The translations under genes and the position numbers were made by a program. A model generated the notes under the pieces. It ran no database searches. It saw nothing but the letters and a program-made list of their open reading frames with translations, and was not told the origin of the DNA. A DNA stretch of 17,554 bases from Psychromonas sp. (lineage in GTDB: Bacteria > Pseudomonadota > Gammaproteobacteria > Enterobacterales > Psychromonadaceae): NCBI GenBank assembly GCA_023145575.1, contig JAGLDN010000300.1, positions 1 to 17,554 of the forward strand, written 5' to 3'. Positions 1 to 7,389 of this stretch are shown here, piece after piece. Position 1 is the stretch's first letter, and every line of letters begins with the position of its first letter.

Positions 1-129
1 TATGCCTAGCACCTTGGTATTATTTCCCTTGCTGAATTTGCACTTTTACGTTACATGGGTATAGGATCCATAAATAAAATAGGATCTGCAGACGGTAAAG
101 TAGATCTTCAAGGCTCAATAAAGGCGTTT

Positions 130-1047
130 TTAATGTGGTATGATCCAAGCGGTGTAGTGATCTAACAGTAATGCACAAAATAAGAGTAGCAAATAAACAA
201 TAGAATATTTGAAGGTTTTATATCCGATTGTTCTATTATTGGAACGATAGAGTTTAACCGCCCAATAAATGAAGCGTCCATTTAAGATAATGGCGCAAAT
301 CAAGTATAGTATTCCCGATATATGAATAATAACGGGTAGTAGGGTTGTAGCAAATAATAAAAAAGTATAAAGTAAGATATTTAGCTTAGTAAAGGGAATA
401 CCATGGGTAACTGGTAACATGGGTACCTTTGCTTTTTTATATTCTTCGACACGGTAAATGGCTAATGCCCAGAAATGTGGCGGGGTCCAAACGAAGATGA
501 TCAATAATAATACGATACCGCCTAATGTCACATTTCCGGTAACAGCAGTCCACCCAAGTAATGGTGGTGCAGCCCCTGCGATCCCGCCAATCACGATATT
601 TTGCGAAGTAGAATATTTAAGATAGTAAGTATATAGACCTGCATAAACAATTAATGAAAGAAAAGTTAAAATAGTGGTTAGGACATTGGTGAAGGTGAGC
701 AACACAATAAGTGCAAGTACCGCTAAGATAACCGCGAAAATGACGCTACTGCGAATTGATATATTTCCTTTGACAATCGGGCGTGATTTTGTTCTTTCCA
801 TTAAAGCATCGATACGATAATCTGCTATGTGGTTAATGACAGCAGCAGAGGCCGCAGCCAAGGCGATGCCTAAATTACCGAAAATTAAAACATCCCATGG
901 CACCATATCAGGCGTTGCCAAGAGCATACCAACAATCGAAGTGATAATGAGTAGGGCGACCACTTTGGGTTTGCATAGTTCAAGATAAGCAGAAAAAGTT
1001 TCCTGCCGAGAGAGATAATACATTTGGGGTTGATTTGCAATGCTCAT
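130..1047 (-). CDS. cyoE: Protohaem IX farnesyltransferase (haem o synthase), CtaB-like
   Basis: Transfers a farnesyl group to haem b to make haem o, the cofactor of the binuclear centre of the bo3 oxidase encoded next door. It is an integral inner-membrane UbiA-family prenyltransferase of 305 residues, close to the usual 290-300. The first prenyl-diphosphate motif is visible as N72, D76, D80 followed by ERTKSRP (84-90), and the hydrophobic profile fits about eight or nine helices. The segment with VWTPPHFWALAIYR and later MLPVTHG resembles CtaB proteins that serve cytochrome c oxidases; E. coli CyoE has LWQMPHSYAIAIFR there. The gene is transcribed away from cyoABCD instead of being its fifth gene. 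An AAGGA lies about 12 bases before the ATG, a long spacing, so translation may be weak or the start may differ. A second ATG at residue 9 has no better ribosome site. The assignment to the family is firm; haem o rather than another product is inferred from the neighbours. Confidence 0.93.
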   Translation of the reverse strand: MSIANQPQMYYLSRQETFSAYLELCKPKVVALLIITSIVGMLLATPDMVPWDVLIFGNLGIALAAASAAVINHIADYRIDALMERTKSRPIVKGNISIRSSVIFAVILAVLALIVLLTFTNVLTTILTFLSLIVYAGLYTYYLKYSTSQNIVIGGIAGAAPPLLGWTAVTGNVTLGGIVLLLIIFVWTPPHFWALAIYRVEEYKKAKVPMLPVTHGIPFTKLNILLYTFLLFATTLLPVIIHISGILYLICAIILNGRFIYWAVKLYRSNNRTIGYKTFKYSIVYLLLLFCALLLDHYTAWIIPH

Positions 1048-1096
1048 ATGACTTAATTATCCTTCAATATTTATGTTGTCGTCTAAATCAGCCAGT

Positions 1097-1125
1097 ATCA
1101 TAACAGCCACGTATAACTTCGGCAA
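1097..1125 (-). promoter_or_regulatory. Probable sigma70 promoter of cyoE
   Basis: On the minus strand a -35 TTGCCG (1120-1125) and a -10 TATGAT (1097-1102) are separated by exactly 17 bases, with TGT just before the -10 giving an extended-type element. It sits about 50 bases upstream of the cyoE start and is independent of the cyoA promoter. Prediction from sequence only. Confidence 0.5.
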
Positions 1126-1205
1126 GCATCTCGTTATTTTTCACAGACTTTCCTTGCGCTAGGCTTTGGCTTCAAGTATTATACGATTCCCTTTATATTG
1201 TCTTG

Positions 1206-1254
1206 TTACATGATCTTTTACATTTTGAAGACCCGTGTGTAAAACTACTATAAA
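1206..1254 (+). promoter_or_regulatory. Probable promoter of the cyoABCD operon
   Basis: A -35 TTGAAG (1225-1230) and a -10 TATAAA (1249-1254) with an 18-base spacer place a transcript start near 1261, about 20 bases before the cyoA ATG. Two copies of TTACAT (1206-1211 and 1218-1223), 12 bases apart, lie immediately upstream. That spacing resembles the direct repeats bound by ArcA, which represses cyo in E. coli at low oxygen, but the match is too weak to claim a site. A TTGAT at 1256-1260 is only an FNR half-site. Confidence 0.45.
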
Positions 1255-1281
1255 GTTGATTTATAAAAATACGGGAACCTT

Positions 1282-2172
1282 ATGAACAAATTTCGACATA
1301 TCTTATCTATTAGTCTGATTACTGCTTTAACGTTTCTGCTTAGTGGTTGTCAGTTCGCGATGTTAAATCCCAAGGGGATTATTGCTACTAGTGAAATGCA
1401 TCTATTAATTGATGTTACTTTGCTCATGCTCATTATTGTTATTCCAGTTATTATTTTAACCTTCGTTATTGCTTGGCGTTATCGAGCTTCAAACAAAAAC
1501 GCGAAATATACACCAGATCACGCGCACAATACGGTGGTCGAAATTGTGTGTTGGTCAATTCCAGGTATTATCATCTTAATTTTGTCGACGATCACATGGA
1601 TTAGCACTCATAAGTTAGACCCATACAAGCCATTAGACACTAAATCTAAGCCATTGATTATTCAAGTGGTTTCATTGGATTGGCGTTGGCTATTTATTTA
1701 TCCGAAGCAACACATTGCAACTATTAACTATATTAATATTCCCGTTAATCAACAAGTGAAATTTGTCATCACTGCAGATTCGCCAATGAATTCAATTGAA
1801 ATGCCACAATTAGCAGGGCAAATTTATGCAATGCCGGGCATGCAAACCAAGTTGCATTTTATGGCGAATGAAATAGGACATTATCGCGGATTTGCTGCCA
1901 ATTATACGGGTGATGGTTTTGCCAATATGGTTTTTTGGGTGCGGGCTGATGATAAACAAGAGTTTAACAAATGGGTAAAGGATAAGCAGCATTCGCCACA
2001 TAAATTAACGATGGCCGCTTATAATGAGCTGAGTAAACCTTCCAAGAATAGCAAGCGACAGTATTTTTCTTTACCTGAAGATAATTTATTTAATAAAATC
2101 ATTATGAAATATAAGAAGCCAGCTCCTCATTTAACTATGACGAGTCATAACATAAAAGTAACAGATAGGTAA
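1282..2172 (+). CDS. cyoA: Cytochrome bo3 ubiquinol oxidase subunit II (lipoprotein)
   Basis: Subunit II of the proton-pumping quinol oxidase in the inner membrane. The protein has 296 residues (E. coli 315). It begins with a lipoprotein signal whose lipobox LLSGC puts the lipidated cysteine at residue 23. Two transmembrane helices follow (about 41-65 and 88-108), then a periplasmic cupredoxin-fold domain (about 120-230). Strongly conserved stretches are KYRASNK-like (WRYRASNKNAKY), SLDWRWLFIYP and QIYAMPGMQTKLH. The copper-A ligands of cytochrome c oxidases are absent, as expected for a quinol oxidase. The C-terminal tail is shorter than in E. coli and lacks its His/Met-rich end. It is the first gene of cyoABCD, 6 bases before cyoB. 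The ATG has only a modest GGGAA ribosome site. Confidence 0.97.
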   Translation: MNKFRHILSISLITALTFLLSGCQFAMLNPKGIIATSEMHLLIDVTLLMLIIVIPVIILTFVIAWRYRASNKNAKYTPDHAHNTVVEIVCWSIPGIIILILSTITWISTHKLDPYKPLDTKSKPLIIQVVSLDWRWLFIYPKQHIATINYINIPVNQQVKFVITADSPMNSIEMPQLAGQIYAMPGMQTKLHFMANEIGHYRGFAANYTGDGFANMVFWVRADDKQEFNKWVKDKQHSPHKLTMAAYNELSKPSKNSKRQYFSLPEDNLFNKIIMKYKKPAPHLTMTSHNIKVTDR

Positions 2173-2178
2173 TTAACG

Positions 2179-4182
2179 ATGCTACAAAATTTATTGTTTG
2201 GAAAATTAACGCTTGACGCAATTCCGTTTGACAATCCTATTATTATGGGTATTGGCTTACCAGTAATGGTGATATTTGCTTTAGGATTTATCATCCCTGT
2301 TACTTATAAGAAAAAATGGAAATATCTTTGGAAAGAATGGATTACTACTGTCGATCATAAAAAAATAGGCATTATGTATATCATCTTGGCGTTTGTCATG
2401 TTGTTGCGGGGCTTTGTAGATGCATTAATGATGCGCTCACAACAAGCCTTGTCCGTTGGAGATTCCATGGGCTATTTACCTGCCCATCATTTTGCGGAAA
2501 TCTTTAGTGCACATGGTGTCATTATGATTTTCTTCATGGCGATGCCATTTATGTTCGGGTTATTAAATTTAGCGGTGCCATTGCAAATTGGTACACGCGA
2601 CGTTGCTTTTCCCTATTTAAATTCATTGAGTTTTTGGCTAACAGTTGCTGGTGCATTATTAGTTAACATTTCTTTAGTTATTGGTCAATTTGAAGCGGCT
2701 GGATGGTTAGCCTACCCACCGTTGTCTGAACTTGCTTATAGTCCAGGTGTCGGGGTGGATTATTATATTTGGGCATTACAAATAGCAGGCGTTGGAAGTT
2801 TGCTGTCAGGCATTAACTTTTTAGTCACTATTCTTAAGTTACGCTGTCCTGGTATGACACTCTTTAAAATGCCAATCTTTACTTGGACAGGACTTTGTGC
2901 CTCTGTCCTAGTTATTTTAGCGTTTCCAATTTTAACCGTAACGTTAGGTTTATTATTTATGGATCGTTACTTTGGCATGCACTTTTTTACCGCCGCTGCG
3001 GGTGGTAATGCCATGATGTATGTTAATTTGATTTGGGCATGGGGACACCCAGAAGTTTATATTTTGATTTTACCTGCGTTTGGTGTGTTTTCAGAGGTGA
3101 CGGCGACTTTTTGTAAGAAAACTTTATTTGGTTACACCAGCATGGTATGGGCCACTATCGCGATTACTTTCCTATCTTTCATCGTCTGGTTGCACCATTT
3201 TTTCACGATGGGAGCGGGTGCAGATGTCAATGCTTTTTTTGGTATTGCCACCATGATTATTGCGGTGCCGACTGGGGTGAAAATTTTTAACTGGTTGTTT
3301 ACCATGTATCGTGGGCGTATTCAGTTTACTACACCGATGTTGTATACCATCGGTTTTCTTGTCACGTTTGCTGTGGGGGGGATGACTGGGGTATTGATGT
3401 CGATTCCAGGTGTTGATTTCCAAATTCATAATAGTGTATTTTTGGTTGCTCATTTTCATAATGTCATCATTGGTGGGGTCGTATTTGGCTATTTTGCTGG
3501 ATTCATTTATTGGTTCCCTAAAGCTTTTGGCTTTAAATTGAATGAAAAAATAGGTAAATGGGCATTTTGGTTTTGGCTAATTGGTTTTTATGTTGCCTTT
3601 ATGCCGCTTTATGTGTTGGGTTTAAAAGGTATGACAAGACGTTTATATCATTATAGTGCAGCAACCGGTTGGCATCCATGGTTAATAGTTGCCTCAATGG
3701 GCTCTTTAATTATTTTGATTGCTGTTTGTTTACAGATTTTACAAGTTATAGTCAGTATTAAAAATCGTAATTTGCCAGCTTACAAAGACGTCACTGGTGA
3801 TCCATGGGATGCCCGTACTTTAGAATGGTCTACTAGCTCGATCCCACCGTTTTATAATTTTGCAATTATTCCGCAGGTTGAACATCGAGATGATTTTTGG
3901 CGGAAAAAGCAGGAAATTAAAGCAGGGCATAAACCTCCTGCGCCAGAATATAAAGATATCCATATGCCGCGTAATACTGCGACTGGCTTTATCATCGCCG
4001 TATTTGCAGGTATTTTCGGTTTCGGTATGGTGTGGAATATTATGTGGTTAGTTTGTCTTGGAATCGTCGGTATATTTGCTAGCGTGATTATACGTAGCTT
4101 TGATAGCAATACTGACTACTATGTGACGGTGGATGAAATTAAAAAAATAGAAGCAGAATTTCTACATGGGGAAGTGCTATGA
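2179..4182 (+). CDS. cyoB: Cytochrome bo3 ubiquinol oxidase subunit I
   Basis: Catalytic subunit: oxidises ubiquinol, reduces oxygen to water and pumps protons. It has 667 residues and aligns with E. coli CyoB with an offset of six. All metal ligands are present: H112 and H427 for haem b, H425 for haem o, and H290, H339 and H340 for copper B, with the cross-linking tyrosine Y294 in WGHPEVYILILP. Proton-path residues D141, E292 and K368 are also present. At the high-affinity quinone site R77, D81 and H104 are conserved, but the position of E. coli Q101 is glutamate here (E107, in HHFAEIF). The gene overlaps cyoC by four bases, implying translational coupling. Function is certain at family level; the effect of E107 is unknown. 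Confidence 0.98.
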   Translation: MLQNLLFGKLTLDAIPFDNPIIMGIGLPVMVIFALGFIIPVTYKKKWKYLWKEWITTVDHKKIGIMYIILAFVMLLRGFVDALMMRSQQALSVGDSMGYLPAHHFAEIFSAHGVIMIFFMAMPFMFGLLNLAVPLQIGTRDVAFPYLNSLSFWLTVAGALLVNISLVIGQFEAAGWLAYPPLSELAYSPGVGVDYYIWALQIAGVGSLLSGINFLVTILKLRCPGMTLFKMPIFTWTGLCASVLVILAFPILTVTLGLLFMDRYFGMHFFTAAAGGNAMMYVNLIWAWGHPEVYILILPAFGVFSEVTATFCKKTLFGYTSMVWATIAITFLSFIVWLHHFFTMGAGADVNAFFGIATMIIAVPTGVKIFNWLFTMYRGRIQFTTPMLYTIGFLVTFAVGGMTGVLMSIPGVDFQIHNSVFLVAHFHNVIIGGVVFGYFAGFIYWFPKAFGFKLNEKIGKWAFWFWLIGFYVAFMPLYVLGLKGMTRRLYHYSAATGWHPWLIVASMGSLIILIAVCLQILQVIVSIKNRNLPAYKDVTGDPWDARTLEWSTSSIPPFYNFAIIPQVEHRDDFWRKKQEIKAGHKPPAPEYKDIHMPRNTATGFIIAVFAGIFGFGMVWNIMWLVCLGIVGIFASVIIRSFDSNTDYYVTVDEIKKIEAEFLHGEVL

Positions 4183-4772
4183 CAACCGAAATATTAACAG
4201 CACACGCTGAAGGTGACGAAAGTTCAACAGATGTATTTGGTTTTTGGCTTTATATTATGAGTGATTGCATATTATTTTCATGTTTATTCGCTACTTTTAT
4301 CGTCTTGCGTCATAATACTTTTGGCGGCGTGGGAATGCGGGAAATTACCAATTTACCTTATGTATTCAAAGAAACCTTATTTTTATTAGCAAGTAGTTTT
4401 ACTTTTGGTATGGCTATTTTAAGTATGTATAAAAACCACCAGTCGCGTGTTATTGGTTGGTTGATCGTGACATTCCTACTCGGACTTTCATTTGTCACCA
4501 TGGAAGTTAATGAATTTGCTAATTTGATCAGTGAAGGCCATGGTCCACAAACCAGTGGGGCAATGTCTGCTTTCTTCACTTTAGTCGGTACGCATGGTCT
4601 TCATGTGAGTTTAGGGCTATTCTGGATGTTGGTTTTGATCATTCAAACCGCGATTTTCAAATTGAATCCCACGATCCGTCGTCGTTTAACGTATCTTGGC
4701 TTATTTTGGGCCTTTCTTGATATTGTATGGATCTTTGTCTTTACCATTGTTTATTTGATGGGGGTAGCATAA
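4179..4772 (+). CDS. cyoC: Cytochrome bo3 ubiquinol oxidase subunit III
   Basis: Non-catalytic integral membrane subunit that stabilises the bo3 oxidase. It has 197 residues (E. coli 204) with five predicted helices (about 22-45, 65-87, 92-112, 135-160 and 175-196). The family signatures are FGFWLYIMSDCILFSCLFATF near the N-terminus and the segment around GTHGLHVSLGLFWML in the fourth helix. The ATG overlaps the cyoB stop in ATGA, which fixes the start through coupling. cyoD follows after one base. Nothing looks unusual. Confidence 0.97.
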   Translation: MTTEILTAHAEGDESSTDVFGFWLYIMSDCILFSCLFATFIVLRHNTFGGVGMREITNLPYVFKETLFLLASSFTFGMAILSMYKNHQSRVIGWLIVTFLLGLSFVTMEVNEFANLISEGHGPQTSGAMSAFFTLVGTHGLHVSLGLFWMLVLIIQTAIFKLNPTIRRRLTYLGLFWAFLDIVWIFVFTIVYLMGVA

Positions 4773-4773
4773 C

Positions 4774-5115
4774 ATGTCTGAATCGACTACAAATGAATTA
4801 GTAACGCGAAATAAACAGGGTGTTAAAACACTTACTTCTTATATCATTGGTTTAGTTTTATCATTACTTTTAACCGTCACGGCGTTTACCATAGTCGGTC
4901 GCCACATGATGACAACTGAGCATCTTTATATCTATGTGATGTTATTGGCGATCATACAATTATTCGTGCAAATAGTTTGCTTTTTAAGGCTAAATGCTAG
5001 TCCAGAAGGGCGTTGGGAACTTATGCCATTTATATTTGCGGTTGTTATCGTTTTGGTTTTGGTCACAGGTTCAATATGGATCATGTTAAATTTAAACTAT
5101 CACATGATGCATTAA
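4774..5115 (+). CDS. cyoD: Cytochrome bo3 ubiquinol oxidase subunit IV
   Basis: Small membrane subunit needed for assembly of the copper-B site region of the oxidase. It has 113 residues (E. coli 109) and three predicted helices (about 20-40, 46-68 and 80-105). Recognisable segments are TSYIIGLVLSLLLT and the middle helix ending in QIVCFLRLN. It starts one base after cyoC stops and is the last gene of the operon; a terminator begins ten bases later. In E. coli the next gene would be cyoE, which here lies upstream on the other strand. Confidence 0.96.
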   Translation: MSESTTNELVTRNKQGVKTLTSYIIGLVLSLLLTVTAFTIVGRHMMTTEHLYIYVMLLAIIQLFVQIVCFLRLNASPEGRWELMPFIFAVVIVLVLVTGSIWIMLNLNYHMMH

Positions 5116-5124
5116 ATTCTCGTT

Positions 5125-5160
5125 TCGCCATTATTTATATTGAATTTAATGGCGATTTTT
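5125..5160 (+). terminator. Intrinsic terminator of cyoABCD
   Basis: A perfect nine-base stem (TCGCCATTA at 5125-5133, TAATGGCGA at 5147-5155) encloses a 13-base AT-rich loop and is followed directly by TTTTT. It sits just after the cyoD stop, so the transcript is likely to end here. Confidence 0.85.
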
Positions 5161-5729
5161 GTTGTCAAAGGAGAGCATTGTTGAACTCTAGCACAAGGTA
5201 TTTTAATGCATAGTTATAATGTTCGCTTTAGCGTACTAGCATTAATCACCCAGCCCGAGTTGATTTTAAAAAGATCATTATTAGTCATTTTATTACCATT
5301 CCGACATCTTATTACCATTCCTATTTTATCCCAAAATATCTATATTACTTAAAAATGCAACGATAGGCATGTAAATTTATTCTAAATGTGCGTCATAACA
5401 TGGTATAAAATTCACATCACATAGTAAGTTTTATTGGTATCACATGACTAGGGATCATAAGGTTCGTCACTATTTTAAATTTTTTTAATGCGTCTTACGC
5501 TTCCTCTGATCGCATTGGCTACTGAATTGATATACGATGATTTATAACGATAAACTTTTTGATGGAGCCCCAAAATATAAAAACGTTGGATAATTATTGT
5601 TAAGAGATCAAAGCTAACTTAGATTTAACCAAAGTATGTTAAACTTGGAATAAGAAATGTTAAATAGTTGCCTTGACCAGAGGGTAGGTATATTGAGTAT
5701 CATACGCCAATTACTTTGTTCGATTGGTG
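5161..5729. other. Gene-free stretch after cyoD
   Basis: No convincing gene is seen. An open plus-strand frame of 48 codons runs from the ATG at 5206 to a stop at 5350-5352, with AAGG seven bases before the ATG. It resembles nothing I recognise and may be chance. A 13-base direct repeat, TTATTACCATTCC, occurs at 5290-5302 and 5309-5321. From about 5640 the sequence may be the outer end of the IS21 remnant described next, but no terminal repeat could be fixed. Confidence 0.4.
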
Positions 5730-5868
5730 TCAATTAACTTGGCTGCTTTCTTGCTTTAATTTTAAATCGAGTTTTCTTCGATAACTTTCTCCTTCTATTT
5801 TTAAATGTCAGCATGGTGAACCAGATGATCCATGTCGGCAACGATCATCATATTGTCTCCACATAGAC
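5730..5868 (-). pseudogene. istB 3' remnant, IS21-family ATPase
   Basis: Read on the minus strand, the end of an IS21-family IstB helper ATPase is recognisable. One frame gives MMIVADMDHLVHHAD. After a frameshift near 5800 the other gives KIEGESYRRKLDLK, ending at a TGA at 5730-5732. Intact IstB proteins typically end with a segment like ADAILDRLVHHA followed by a short GESYR motif, so order and spacing fit. Only the last 45 or so residues remain; the ATP-binding part is missing. It has the same strand as the istA remnant further right, and istA-istB is the normal order in IS21 elements. Confidence 0.6.
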
Positions 5869-6144
5869 CCATCACACCTGAAGATCTTCGTTTCAGGACA
5901 CCTGAGTGATTCATGTTCAATGCGCAATGCTCCCTTCGCTAGGGTTAAAAAAAGACTTTGCCCCTTTATTGTTATTCACTTTTTGAGTATTGCAAAACAA
6001 AAGATGATTTACTTAAGTGTCCCTAAAAGGCGAGTTTTAAAGGTGCTATTGATTTTGGCAAGGGTATAAACCATTCTTTTCAATCAATGCCTTGCCTCTA
6101 AGCTTTTAAATTCTCGCTAAAACCTGCATATTCAGGTGTGATGG
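5869..6144. repeat. 276-base segment bounded by 14-base inverted repeats
   Basis: CCATCACACCTGAA (5869-5882) is matched by its exact reverse complement (6131-6144). The enclosed sequence has no recognisable gene. It contains a second imperfect inverted pair around 6028-6045 and 6104-6120 (GGCGAG-TTTTAAA against TTTAAA-TTCTCGC). It sits exactly where the istB similarity stops. It could be a small non-autonomous element inserted in istB, or the ends of a deleted insertion sequence. No target duplication is visible, so the interpretation is weak although the repeat itself is certain. Confidence 0.4.
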
Positions 6145-6226
6145 ATATATACCCGTGATCTTTTATTATGCTTAGCATTTAGAAAAAACAACTTGCAATT
6201 CATAGTGAAGAGAACAGACTACAGAT

Positions 6227-6370
6227 ATGCAAATATCATTAGCCTATAGACAAAAGAAAATTTTAGAGTCTCGCCACAAAATGTGTCGGGATAAGAATGA
6301 GTGTGTCAGAATAAAAGCTATTTTGTTATCTGATGAAGGCTGGTCTGAAGAAATGATATCTCAAGCCTGA
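6227..6370 (+). pseudogene. IS630-family transposase, 5' fragment
   Basis: From the ATG at 6227 the plus strand reads 47 codons to a TGA at 6368-6370. Its product contains RQKKILESRHKMCRDKNE followed by RIKAILLSDEGWSEEMI. This matches the N-terminal helix-turn-helix region of IS630-family transposases, where a segment like RIKAVLLL..GWS..EIA is typical. The rest of the protein, including the catalytic DDE domain, is absent. The fragment ends where the istA similarity begins on the other strand. It is a remnant, not a functional gene. Confidence 0.65.
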
Positions 6371-6375
6371 CAAAG

Positions 6376-6425
6376 CATTTTGAAGTAACATAGGTATATA
6401 CGCATTTTTCATTTTGAAGTAACAT
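6376..6425. repeat. 16-base direct repeat at the IS630/IS21 boundary
   Basis: CATTTTGAAGTAACAT occurs at 6376-6391 and again at 6410-6425, a period of 34 bases with 18 bases between copies. It sits exactly between the IS630 fragment and the istA remnant and may mark a slippage duplication or the joint of a rearrangement. Confidence 0.75.
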
Positions 6426-6934
6426 GGATATAAGTGACGCGTGTAGCACTAGATAGTATTGCCTTGTGACTTTAACAAGTAGTTCACCAAACTCATTAGT
6501 ACGGAGGGAAGGACGCTGTTGTAGGTGATATTTCTCTTCTTCGAAGCGTGTGTTACATTGCCGATTAATTTTGGCGACAATTAGATCAATGAATTTATCA
6601 TATTCATTAATGCTCTTGACATCAGGACTGCCACGTAACATCTGGAGCTGATCAACCTTTCTTTTAAAATGACAATTTGATAATTCTATTGCGCCATTTT
6701 AATGGTCAATACCTTTGTTGTTGCGTGTGGTTTTAACGTTATAATAGTAACATAAGTGCTGTAACGTTTAGTGATTAAGGTTTCTTGACTATGATTTTAA
6801 AGGCAGCACTCAGGTTGTTATTTCGATGGGGTGCTTGTACCTCACCACTGCGCCAGAAAGCCTTTTGTAAACCAGATGAGAGTGAGTCACCTAAACATAT
6901 TGGAATGTATGTCAAACCGCTATATACCCATATC
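6426..6934 (-). pseudogene. istA remnant, IS21-family transposase
   Basis: On the minus strand about 165 residues of an IS21-family IstA transposase can be pieced together: YSGLTYIPICLGDSLSSGLQ, then KAFWRSGEV, then HRNNNLSAAFK, a frameshift near 6781-6790, then TTRNNKGIDH, a stop at 6699-6701, then NGAIELSNCHFKRK and LRGSPDVKSINEYDKFIDLI. IstA proteins carry the same ordered blocks (HRTDNLSAAF, TRNNKGVAHENG and LKR...LRGS are typical). Homology fades after LLVKVTRQ, near 6440. The N-terminal part is missing, and the right end stops shortly before the tRNA genes. It is clearly dead, with a frameshift and several in-frame stops. Part of it (up to 6641) still forms an open frame that continues into the IS630 fragment by chance. 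Confidence 0.8.
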
Positions 6935-7051
6935 AATAGCATTTTTTTATCAATCTAAACAAACGCTATAAAAAATCCTAATACGGAGCCTAATATCTCT
7001 CTTTTAGTTTTCTCGATGAGTTACAATTATGCGATTATAAGGTATTTTAAG

Positions 7052-7127
7052 TGGTGGGCCGTGAAGGGTTTGAACCTTCGACAAATGGATTAAGAGTCCA
7101 CTGCTCTACCAACTGAGCTAACGGCCC
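7052..7127 (-). tRNA. tRNA-Lys, anticodon CTT
   Basis: A 76-base tRNA read on the minus strand, starting GGGCCGTTAGCTCAG and ending in an encoded CCA. The anticodon loop is CTCTTAA, so positions 34-36 are CTT, reading the AAG codon. Acceptor, D, anticodon and T stems are all complete; the T arm is GAAGG-TTCAAAC-CCTTC. It is the last of three lysine tRNA genes in the array and differs from the other two at the anticodon and at one T-loop base. No clear intrinsic terminator follows it. Confidence 0.96.
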
Positions 7128-7220
7128 TAATTTAATAGGTTGGGTTTTGATTTATGTTATTTATGATGTATCTGGATAAAAAGTATAACTATCCCGTTAC
7201 TTATTTTAGCGTTAATAAAG

Positions 7221-7296
7221 TGGTGGGCCGTGAAGGATTTGAACCTTCGACAAATGGATTAAAAGTCCACTGCTCTACCAACTGAGCTAACGGCCC
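7221..7296 (-). tRNA. tRNA-Lys, anticodon TTT
   Basis: A 76-base tRNA with encoded CCA. The anticodon loop CTTTTAA gives TTT, reading AAA and AAG. Its sequence is identical to the third copy as far as can be read. It starts exactly 169 bases after the CTT copy. Confidence 0.97.
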
Positions 7297-7389
7297 TAAT
7301 TTAATAGGTATCGGTTTGATTTATGTTATTTTAACATCCATCTGAGTAAAAAATGTAATTACCTCGCTACTTATTTAGCGTGAATAAAG

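Noticed and set aside
1..165. A plus-strand frame open from 10 to 165 (HLGIISLAEFALLRYMG...), ending with a TAA inside the 3' end of cyoE
   Set aside because: It has an in-frame TAG at 7-9, no start codon before residue M at 55, and its last third is antisense in register with cyoE. I recognise no family, so it is probably chance.
1256..1269. A TTGAT near the cyoA start as an FNR site
   Set aside because: Only one half-site matches; the second half ATCAA is absent.
6318..6641. A 107-residue minus-strand open frame as an intact gene
   Set aside because: Its first part is the IS21 IstA remnant and its last part is the antisense of the IS630 fragment, so it is an accidental fusion of two dead genes.
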